In this document: piece after piece, positions 52,978 through 59,880 of the stretch
How the letters are laid out: each line of letters begins with the position of its first letter
Numbering within the stretch: the first letter of the stretch is position 1
Source of the DNA: Streptosporangium lutulentum
GTDB taxonomy: Bacteria > Actinomycetota > Actinomycetes > Streptosporangiales > Streptosporangiaceae
Assembly (NCBI RefSeq): GCF_030811455.1
Contig: NZ_JAUSQU010000001.1
Span: 3,348,001-3,412,000 of the forward strand
Length of the DNA stretch: 64,000 nt
Reading direction: 5' to 3'
The notes under the pieces: generated by a model
What the model was told of the DNA's origin: nothing
The model's input: only the letters and a program-made list of their open reading frames with translations
Database searches by the model: none
Made by a program: the position numbers and the translations under genes

Positions 52978-54410
52978 GAGCAATGATCGAAACCTGTGGA
53001 TCTGCCGGGGAGGGGTGTACCTTCCCGGATCATCCGATGATGGTTTCGAGATAAGGCCGACGTTGGCGCGTCGGTCGGGAAGGCACACCCGTGCCGCTCA
53101 CCGTAGTGCCCGAACCGCCCGCTGACGACAGCTCATCGACGGCCGCCGCCTCCTCGTTGATCGATGAGATCGTCCGTGAGGGCGCCCGTAAGATGCTGGC
53201 CGCCGCGTTGCAGGCCGAGGTGGACGCCTACATCGCCGCCTTCGCTGACGAGCGCGATGCGGCCGGTCGCCGTCTGGTGGTGCGTAACGGCTCCCATCAG
53301 CCGCGCGAGATCCTCACCGCGGCCGGCGCGATCGAGGTCACGGCCCCGCGCGTCAACGACAAGCGCATCGACGAGCAGACGGGTGAGCGTCAGCGGTTCT
53401 CCTCATCGATCCTGCCGGCCTGGGCGCGTAAGACCCCGCAGGTCAGCGAGGTGTTGCCGCTGTTGTACCTGCACGGCCTGTCCTCGGGCGATTTCATCCC
53501 CGCGCTGGGCCAATTCCTCGGCTCGACCGCGGGCCTGTCCGCGCCGGTGATCACTCGTCTGACCGAGACCTGGAAGGGCGAGCAGCGCGCGTTTGCCGCC
53601 CGCGACCTGTCCGGCGCCGACTACGTCTACCTGTGGGTCGACGGCATCCACGTCAACATCCGGCTGGAGGAGCACAAGCTGTGCCTGCTGGTGATGATCG
53701 GGGTGCGCGCTGATGGCCGCAAGGAACTCGTCGCGCTGAGCGACGGCTATCGGGAGTCGGCTGAGTCGTGGGCCGATCTGCTGCGCGATGCCAAAAGGCG
53801 CGGGATGCGGGCGCCGGTGCTGGCGATGGGGGACGGTGCGCTGGGGTTCTGGTCCGCGCTTCGGGAGGTGTTTCCGCAGGCCAGAGAGCAGAGGTGTTGG
53901 TTTCACAAGATCGCTAATGTGCTGGGGGCGCTGCCGAAGTCCGCTCACCCCGCAGCGAAGAAGGCCCTGGCCGAGATCTGGAACGCCGAGGACAAAAACC
54001 ATGCCCAGGCCGCGGTCAAGGGCTTCCAGGCCGCCTACGGCGCCAAGTATCCCAAGGCCGTGACCAAGGTGGTCGACGACCTCGAGGAGCTGCTCGCCTT
54101 CTATGACTTCCCGGCCGAGCACTGGGTGCACCTACGCACGACCAACCCGATCGAGTCGACCTTCGCCACCGTCCGGCACCGCACCAAGGTCACCAAGGGG
54201 CCCGGCTCACGCGCTGCCGGGCTGGCCATGGCGTTCAAGCTGATCGAGTCCGCCCAGGCCCGCTGGCGCGCGGTCAACGCCCCTCATCTGGTCGCGCTGG
54301 TCCGCGCCGGGGCGACCTTCACCGGCGGCAAGCTCGTCGAACGACCCGACGACCACGTCCCATCCGCAGCCGCTTAAAAGATCTTGATCCACAGGTATTG
54401 ACGATTGCTC
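52978..54410 (+). mobile_element. IS256-family insertion sequence, 1433 bp, with 9-bp target duplication
   Basis: The ends are GAGCAATGATCGAAACCTGT then GGATC (left) and, inverted, GAGCAATCGTCAATACCTGT then GGATC (right). TGCTCTGGC flanks both sides (52969-52977 and 54411-54419). The transposase is complete. It inserted recently into a minus-strand reading frame. Confidence 0.9.
53091..54377 (+). CDS. IS256-family (Mutator-type) transposase
   Basis: A 428-residue full-length transposase. Marks are EGARKMLAAALQAEVDAYIA at the N-terminus, DYVYLWVDGIHVNIRLEEHK with the first Asp, APVLAMGDGALGFWSALREV with the second, RCWFHKIANVLGALPKSAHP, and HLRTTNPIESTFATVRHRTK with the Glu. The start is GTG 53091. 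No frameshift; probably active. Confidence 0.93.
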   Translation: MPLTVVPEPPADDSSSTAAASSLIDEIVREGARKMLAAALQAEVDAYIAAFADERDAAGRRLVVRNGSHQPREILTAAGAIEVTAPRVNDKRIDEQTGERQRFSSSILPAWARKTPQVSEVLPLLYLHGLSSGDFIPALGQFLGSTAGLSAPVITRLTETWKGEQRAFAARDLSGADYVYLWVDGIHVNIRLEEHKLCLLVMIGVRADGRKELVALSDGYRESAESWADLLRDAKRRGMRAPVLAMGDGALGFWSALREVFPQAREQRCWFHKIANVLGALPKSAHPAAKKALAEIWNAEDKNHAQAAVKGFQAAYGAKYPKAVTKVVDDLEELLAFYDFPAEHWVHLRTTNPIESTFATVRHRTKVTKGPGSRAAGLAMAFKLIESAQARWRAVNAPHLVALVRAGATFTGGKLVERPDDHVPSAAA

Positions 54411-54558
54411 TGCTCTGGCCGCCAGGGTCCCGTAGGCGCGTAGATCATCGGCAGTTAGGGTCAGGCCCGCTGCCATGAGCTTGGCCCAGGTGAACCGCGC
54501 CGGGATTGCTGCAGGCTTTGATGTACCCCGAGTTCGACGGAGTCGGCTTGGTGGACCT

Positions 54559-54654
54559 TCAGGCTCTGCGTGTTCGACCTGTGACAAAATGTCATAGGTG
54601 CGCTTTCACGCCGATCTACACATGCACTCGAAATACTCCAGGGCCTGCAGCAAG
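54559..54654 (+). repeat. endoQ 5' end, the intact counterpart of R1-R4
   Basis: The segment from TTCAGGCTCTGCGTGTTCGA to codon 19 of endoQ is the part shared with R1-R4. The palindrome before the start (CTGTGAC, AAAAT, GTCATAG) has one mismatch. After SRACSK the intact gene continues DSDLEHLTLW, whereas all four other copies switch to the foreign right half. Confidence 0.85.
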
Positions 54655-55884
54655 GACAGCGACCTGGAGCACCTGACGCTGTGGGCACGGCGCAAGGGTG
54701 TCACTGTGATGGGCACCGGCGACTTCACCCATCCGGTCTGGTTCGACCACCTCCGTGAGTCCCTCGTTCCGGCGGAGCCCGGCTTGTTCCGGCTGCGCGC
54801 GGAGCTGGACAAGGACACCTCTCGCAGGCTGCCGCCCAGCGTGGCCTCCGACCCGGTGCGGTTCATGCTGTCGGTGGAGATCTCCACGGTCTACCGGCGC
54901 GCGGGGCGCACCCGCAAGATCCATCACCTGGTGTACCTGCCCGGCTTCGACGCGGCGGAGGCGTTCAACCGCAGGCTGGCCCAGATCGGCGACCTCGGCT
55001 CGGACGGCAGGCCCACCCTTGGCCTGGACTCCCGCGACCTGCTGGAGATCACCCTGGACTGCGGCGACGGCGCCTATCTGGTGCCGGCGCACGTCTGGAC
55101 GCCGTGGTTCGGGGTGTTCGGCTCCAAGTCCGGGTTCGACACGGTCGAGGAGTGCTACGGCGAGCTGTCCGACCACATCTTCGCGCTGGAGACCGGGCTG
55201 TCCAGCGACCCCGAGATGAACTGGCGGGTCTCCGGCCTGGATCGCTACCGGATGGTGAGCTACTCCGACGCGCACTCACCGCCCAGGATCGGCCGTGAGA
55301 CCACCGTCTTCGACGTTGGCCTGGACTACTTCGCGATTCTGCGCGCGCTGCGGACCGGCGCCGGGTACGAGGGGACGGTCGAGTTCTTTCCCGAGGAGGG
55401 CAGGTACCACCTGGACGGGCACCGCAAGTGCGGCGTCCGGATGACCCCGGAGGAGACGCGCAGGCGCGACGGTGTCTGCCCGGTGTGCGGCAAGCCGCTC
55501 ACCGTGGGGGTGCTGAGCCGGGTCGAAGAGCTGGCCGACCGGAAGCAGCCCGTGCGGCCGGACGGCGCCGCCGGTTTCCGCAGTCTCGTCCCGTTCCAGG
55601 AGATCGTGGGTGAGGTCCTCGGCGTGGGACCGACGAGCAAGAAGGTGCTCGCGGAGGTCGACGCGCTCGTCGCCGCCCTGGGGCCGGAGCTGGCGATCCT
55701 GGAGAACACGCCCATCGACGACATCGCGGCCCGCTCCCTGCCGCTTGCCGAGGCCGTACGCCGGTTGCGTCGCGGCGAGGTGATCCGGGACCCCGGATAC
55801 GACGGTGAGTACGGGGTGATCCGGCTTTTCGCGCCCGGCGAGCCGATCCCGGCGGACGCGGCCGTCACCCCGCCGCTTTTCTAG
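54598..55884 (+). CDS. Endonuclease Q family protein (PHP domain)
   Basis: A 428-residue homologue of endonuclease Q, which cuts DNA 5' of deaminated bases and abasic sites. The PHP metal site begins RFHADLHMHSKYSRACS, with GTGDFTHP and later YSDAHSPPRIGRE. A zinc-finger-like CGVRMTPEE...CPVCGKPL (about residues 278-302) and a C-terminal helix-hairpin part complete the family pattern. The GTG start at 54598 has only a weak ribosome-binding site and lies just after a palindrome. The gene is intact, yet four copies of its 5' end lie upstream. Confidence 0.88.
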   Translation: MRFHADLHMHSKYSRACSKDSDLEHLTLWARRKGVTVMGTGDFTHPVWFDHLRESLVPAEPGLFRLRAELDKDTSRRLPPSVASDPVRFMLSVEISTVYRRAGRTRKIHHLVYLPGFDAAEAFNRRLAQIGDLGSDGRPTLGLDSRDLLEITLDCGDGAYLVPAHVWTPWFGVFGSKSGFDTVEECYGELSDHIFALETGLSSDPEMNWRVSGLDRYRMVSYSDAHSPPRIGRETTVFDVGLDYFAILRALRTGAGYEGTVEFFPEEGRYHLDGHRKCGVRMTPEETRRRDGVCPVCGKPLTVGVLSRVEELADRKQPVRPDGAAGFRSLVPFQEIVGEVLGVGPTSKKVLAEVDALVAALGPELAILENTPIDDIAARSLPLAEAVRRLRRGEVIRDPGYDGEYGVIRLFAPGEPIPADAAVTPPLF

Positions 55885-55989
55885 GGCAGCCCCGTCGCAC
55901 CGCCGCTTTCCTGGAGCCCTCTGTCACCCCGCCGTCTTCGGCAAGGCCGCGGCCGGCGCGCCGGGATCGGGTGTGTCGCGTGCCGTGTC

Positions 55990-56493
55990 TCAGAAGTGGA
56001 AGCCACCCGGACGGCCGTTGCGGTCGGCGAGCAGGCCCGCGAGAGTCGCGAGGGCGATCTCCGGCGGCGTGCGGGAACCGATGTTGAGACCCACGGGGCG
56101 ATGGACCTGGGCGATCTTCTCCGGTGGCACGCCCAGTTCGGCGAGTGCCTTGACGTGTGGGCCCTCATGGCGCGGGTTGCCCATGATGCCGACCCACCGG
56201 ACCGGACGGGCGAGGACGTCTCGCAGTACCGTCCCCACCTCGGCGCGATGGTGGTCGGTGACCACGACATCGGCCGTGCCGTCCAGCTCCGGGCCGGCGG
56301 AGGTCAGGGCTCCGGAGGGCGCGAGCGCAGGGTCCGGTTCCAGGAGTAGCGTGCGGAACCCCAGTTCGGCGCCGAAGCTGAGCAGGAACCCGGCGACCGG
56401 GGAGGCGAACACCGCGACCAGGGTGCGCGTCTCGCTGTCCGGCCGCGCGTCGCCGTGCGCCACCGCGCATGCCGGGTCAGGTACGTGCGTCAT
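55990..56493 (-). CDS. XdhC Rossmann-domain protein
   Basis: A 167-residue protein matching the C-terminal Rossmann domain of XdhC: FASPVAGFLLSFGAELGFRT, then DVVVTDHHRAEVGTVLRDVL, RWVGIMGNPRHEGPHV and VHRPVGLNIGSRTPPEIALA. Full XdhC proteins also have an N-terminal XdhC_CoxI domain, absent here; short forms occur. They help insert the molybdenum cofactor into xanthine dehydrogenase-type enzymes. No such enzyme is adjacent. Confidence 0.82.
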   Translation of the reverse strand: MTHVPDPACAVAHGDARPDSETRTLVAVFASPVAGFLLSFGAELGFRTLLLEPDPALAPSGALTSAGPELDGTADVVVTDHHRAEVGTVLRDVLARPVRWVGIMGNPRHEGPHVKALAELGVPPEKIAQVHRPVGLNIGSRTPPEIALATLAGLLADRNGRPGGFHF

Positions 56494-56692
56494 GTCGCCA
56501 GCTTACGACGGCAGGCCGCCGCGAGCCGCCGACCGCTCAGGGGCGGGAATCGCCGACAGGCGTGGATGATGATCATGTCCGGTCCGGGTCCTCACCAAGA
56601 TCCCGACTCTAGGGACAGTGTGTCATTTTTGACTCGATACACCCCACGAAGGAAACTTGAGGGCATATCAAGTAAGGTTTGCCTGCCCTAGT

Positions 56693-56710
56693 TTAGGCAA
56701 GCCTTCCTAA
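56693..56710 (+). promoter_or_regulatory. Iron box (DmdR/IdeR-type) at the efeUO promoter
   Basis: TTAGGCAAGCCTTCCTAA is close to the 19-bp iron box TTAGGTTAGSCTAACCTAA bound by DmdR1/IdeR. A half-box-like AGGTTTGCCTGCCCTA lies just upstream (56674-56689). It should repress the operon when iron is plentiful. Its right end touches ATG 56710, which favours the GTG at 56728 as the true efeU start. Confidence 0.75.
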
Positions 56711-57558
56711 TGACCCTTGGAGTGACGGTGTTCGCCAGCTACCTCATTGGCCTGCGCGAAGGGCTCGAGGCCACGCTCGTGGTGTCCGTTCTCGTCGCGT
56801 TCCTGGTCAAGGGCGATCGCAAAGACCGCCTTTTCCTCGTGTGGGCGGGGGTGATCGCCGCGGTGGTGCTCGCCGTCGGATTCGGCGCGCTGCTCACCTT
56901 CACCGCGGCTCACCTCGGACACCAGCAGCAGGAACTGTTCGACGCGATCACCTCGTTGCTCGCCACCGTCTTCGTCACCTGGATGATCTTCTGGATGCGC
57001 CGGGCCGCCCGGTCGCTCTCCGGCGACCTGCGCACCAAGCTCGGCGAGGCGATCCGGCTCGGTCCGGTCGCCGTGGCCGTCATGGCGTTCCTGGCCGTGG
57101 CCCGCGAGGGCCTGGAGACCTCGCTGCTGTTCTTCGCCTCCGTACAGGGCGCGACCACGAGCGCCACCCCGCTGATCGGCATCAGCCTGGGCATCCTCAC
57201 CTCGATCGTGCTCGGCTGGGGCATCTACAAGAGCGCGCTCAAGGTCAATCTCACCAAGTTCTTCACCTGGACGGGGTTGCTGCTGATCCTGGTCGCCGCC
57301 GGCATCTTCAAGTACGGCGTGCACGACCTGCAGGAGGCCAACATCCTTCCGGGTCTCTCCACCCAAGCCTTCGACATCAGCGCCATCCTTCCCCCCGACT
57401 CCTGGTGGGGCGCGCTGGTCGCCGGCATGTTCAACATCACTCCGCAGCCGACCGTGCTGGAGACTATCGCCTGGGTCGTCTACGCGGTGCCCACGCTGAT
57501 TCTCTTCCTTCGCCCGCAGTCCAAGCGCCCGGCGCCCGCCGTCACGACACCTGCCTAA
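56710..57558 (+). CDS. efeU: EfeU/FTR1-family iron permease
   Basis: A 282-residue membrane permease that takes up iron. Two REGLE motifs, the iron ligands of FTR1 proteins, are present: LIGLREGLEATLVVSVLVAF (about residues 12-31) and AREGLETSLLFF (about 134-145). Seven helices are visible. ATG 56710 is the longest start; GTG 56728 has GGAG 5 nt upstream and is more likely. It is followed 11 bp later by efeO. An iron box controls the promoter. Confidence 0.9.
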   Translation: MTLGVTVFASYLIGLREGLEATLVVSVLVAFLVKGDRKDRLFLVWAGVIAAVVLAVGFGALLTFTAAHLGHQQQELFDAITSLLATVFVTWMIFWMRRAARSLSGDLRTKLGEAIRLGPVAVAVMAFLAVAREGLETSLLFFASVQGATTSATPLIGISLGILTSIVLGWGIYKSALKVNLTKFFTWTGLLLILVAAGIFKYGVHDLQEANILPGLSTQAFDISAILPPDSWWGALVAGMFNITPQPTVLETIAWVVYAVPTLILFLRPQSKRPAPAVTTPA

Positions 57559-57569
57559 ATAGGAGCACC

Positions 57570-58712
57570 ATGCGTACGTCCATCACCCTCGTCGCCGCCG
57601 GGCTGGCCTTGGCAGCACTGTCCGCCTGCTCCGGCGAGCCCCAGCAGGCGAGCACCGCCGCGAGCGCCGGCCCCGCCAAGGACAGCAAGATCGCTGTTGC
57701 GGCGAACGACACCGAGTGCAAGGTCGCCGTCAGCGAGGTGAGCTCCGGCACCTCCACGTTCGCCATCACCAACGGCGGCTCCAAGGTCACCGAGTTCTAC
57801 GTCTACGCGCCGGGCGACCGGGTGATGGGCGAGGTGGAGAACATCGTCCCCGGCCTGACCCGCGACGTCATCGTCGAACTGCCCGCCGGCACCTACGAGA
57901 CGGCCTGCAAGCCCGGCATGATCGGCGATGGCATCCGCAACCCGCTGAAGGTCAGCGGCGAGCACACGCCGCTGACCGACGACGCCATGCTGGCGGACGC
58001 CACCGCGAGCTACAAGCGCTACGTCAAGTCGCAGAGCGACACGCTGCTGGTCAAGACCCAGGAGTTCGTCGACGCCGTCAAGGCCGGCGACATCGACAAG
58101 GCCAAGGACCTCTTCCCGGTCGCGCGCACCTACTGGGAGCGCATCGAGCCCGTCGCGGAGATCTTCGGCGATCTCGACCCCGCCATCGACGCGCGCGAGG
58201 CCGACCTGGAGGAGGGTCAGAAGTGGACCGGCTACCACAGGATCGAGAAGGACCTGTGGATCAAGAAGGACGTCTCCAAGGACGGTTCGATCGCCGACAA
58301 GCTCATGACCGACGTCAAGACCATCGTGGACAAGTCCAACACCGCGGAGCTCTCCCCCGTCCAGCTGGCCAACGGCGCAAAGGAACTGCTCGACGAGGTG
58401 GCCACCGGGAAGATCACCGGCGAGGAGGACGTCTGGTCGCACACCGACCTGTGGGACTTCGACGCCAACCTGCAGGGATCCAAGGCGGCCGTCCAGTCGC
58501 TGCGCCCGGTGCTGGAGGAGCGCTCGCCCGAGCTGGTCAAGACGCTCGACGAGAAGTTCACCGCCGCCGAGGCCGCACTGGACTCCCACCAGAAGGGCGA
58601 CGGCTGGAGGCTGCACAACGAGCTGTCCAAGGAGGAGCTGAAGGAGCTCTCCGACGCGATCAACGCGCTGGCCGAGCCGATCAGCAAGATCGCCGCCATC
58701 ATCGTGAAGTGA
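57570..58712 (+). CDS. efeO: EfeO iron-binding lipoprotein (imelysin/M75 domain)
   Basis: A 380-residue lipoprotein. The signal peptide ends in the lipobox LSAC (Cys about residue 19). An N-terminal cupredoxin-like domain (about 45-130) is followed by the M75 imelysin-like domain with ARTYWERIEPVAEIFGDLDP and KWTGYHRIEKDLW (the HxxE-type iron site). ATG 57570 has AGGAG about 5 nt upstream. EfeO binds iron outside the membrane and hands it to EfeU. The usual third gene, the DyP peroxidase efeB, is missing next to it. Confidence 0.9.
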   Translation: MRTSITLVAAGLALAALSACSGEPQQASTAASAGPAKDSKIAVAANDTECKVAVSEVSSGTSTFAITNGGSKVTEFYVYAPGDRVMGEVENIVPGLTRDVIVELPAGTYETACKPGMIGDGIRNPLKVSGEHTPLTDDAMLADATASYKRYVKSQSDTLLVKTQEFVDAVKAGDIDKAKDLFPVARTYWERIEPVAEIFGDLDPAIDAREADLEEGQKWTGYHRIEKDLWIKKDVSKDGSIADKLMTDVKTIVDKSNTAELSPVQLANGAKELLDEVATGKITGEEDVWSHTDLWDFDANLQGSKAAVQSLRPVLEERSPELVKTLDEKFTAAEAALDSHQKGDGWRLHNELSKEELKELSDAINALAEPISKIAAIIVK

Positions 58713-58720
58713 GCCGCCCG

Positions 58721-58750
58721 GCCCGTGCCCGCCGTACGGCGGGCACGGGC
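58721..58750 (+). terminator. Perfect hairpin after efeO
   Basis: GCCCGTGCCCGCCGT and its complement form a perfect 15-bp palindrome 8 bp after the efeO stop. A typical actinobacterial terminator without a T-tract, closing the efeUO operon. Confidence 0.75.
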
Positions 58751-58802
58751 GGCGGTACCCCTTCGGTCCTCTCTCCTGCGAACCTTGGATAGCGTCGAGG
58801 CC

Positions 58803-59654
58803 ATGCGGCTTCATGTGGGATGCGCGATGTGGTCCAACACGGCGTGGCAGGGACGCTTCCTGCCCCATCCGCTTCCTCCGGGGGAGCGCCTGCGGTCCTA
58901 CGCGACCTGGTGCAACGCGGTGGAGGGCAACACGACGTTCTACGCGACACCGACGAGGAGCACGGTGGAGTCGTGGGCCCGGCAGACCGCCCCCGGCTTC
59001 CGTTTTGTGGCCAAGCTGCCCAAGTCGATCACGCACGATCGCCGCCTCACCGGCGTCGACGAGGAGCTCCGATCGTTTCTAGAGGCGATCGAGCCGCTCG
59101 GGCCGCGAGCCCACGCCCTCTGGATCCAACTGCCGGCGTCGTTCGGCCCGACCGACCTCGGCGCCCTGGCGGGCTTTCTCCACCGGCTCCCCCGCTCGCA
59201 CAGGTACGCCGTCGAAGTCCGCCACCGCGCGTTCTTCGACGACGCGCGATCCGAGCGGCTGCTCAAAGGCGTTCTCGCCGGCTCCGATGCCGAGTGGATC
59301 CCGTTCGACACCGACACCCTCTTCCGGAGTCCCCCGACCAGCGACGCCGAGCGAGACGCGTGGGCGAAGAAACCGCGCGTGCCACGGCGGGCGTTCGCCC
59401 TCACCGACCGTCCGATCGTCCGCTATCTCGGCCGGGACGACACGGCGCGCACGGTCGAGGGCTGGCAGCCGTGGATCGGCACGGTCGCCGGATGGCTGCG
59501 CGAAGGCCGCTCGCCGACGGTGTTCATCCACACCCCCGACAACGCCGACGCGCCGATGCTCGCCCGGCGTTTTCACGATGACGTGCGGGCGCTGCTGCCC
59601 GGGATCGAGCCGCTGCCCGAACCCGTTCCGGTCGAACCGCTGACCCTCTTCTGA
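58803..59654 (+). CDS. DUF72-family protein
   Basis: A 283-residue protein of the DUF72 (YecE-like) family with a TIM-barrel-like fold. It shows LHVGCAMWSNTAWQGRFLP at the start, then VEGNTTFYATPTRSTVESWA, FRFVAKLPKSITHDRR and the late WQPWIGTVAGWLREG with VFIHTPDNADAP. ATG 58803 fits the family. The biochemical role is not established. Confidence 0.87.
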   Translation: MRLHVGCAMWSNTAWQGRFLPHPLPPGERLRSYATWCNAVEGNTTFYATPTRSTVESWARQTAPGFRFVAKLPKSITHDRRLTGVDEELRSFLEAIEPLGPRAHALWIQLPASFGPTDLGALAGFLHRLPRSHRYAVEVRHRAFFDDARSERLLKGVLAGSDAEWIPFDTDTLFRSPPTSDAERDAWAKKPRVPRRAFALTDRPIVRYLGRDDTARTVEGWQPWIGTVAGWLREGRSPTVFIHTPDNADAPMLARRFHDDVRALLPGIEPLPEPVPVEPLTLF

Positions 59655-59656
59655 CC

Positions 59657-59760
59657 GATCGCGGCACCACCTGACGGAAGACGCCGCGCGCCGTAGGCCC
59701 GGACCGAGCTGATCGCGGCACCACCTGACGGAAGACGCCACGTGCCGGCGGCCCGGACCG
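59657..59760. repeat. Two tandem 50-bp direct repeats
   Basis: The 50-bp unit starting GATCGCGGCACCACCTGACG occurs at 59657-59706 and 59711-59760 with a few differences (period 54 bp), just after the DUF72 stop. No coding role is visible; it may come from slippage. Confidence 0.7.
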
Positions 59761-59880
59761 TGCCGCCGGCGATGGCGTGACGGCCGGTCCGGCGTCATAC
59801 ACGGCGGGATCCGCCGCATGCCCCGACCTCCCGCTCCATGAGACGGAGGTCAGGGCAGGCCACCCCGGTGAGACGAGGGG

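Larger units (their letters stand above)
52921..54570 (-). pseudogene. Unidentified reading frame split by IS256
   Basis: If IS256 and one target duplication are removed, the minus strand reads RFTWAKLMAAGLTLTADDLR, then AYGTLAARASGWHATYYPIE and SVPW stop (TAG at 52921-52923). It comes just before the recombinase remnant on the same strand. I do not recognise it; it could be a gene of the same integrated element. Confidence 0.35.
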
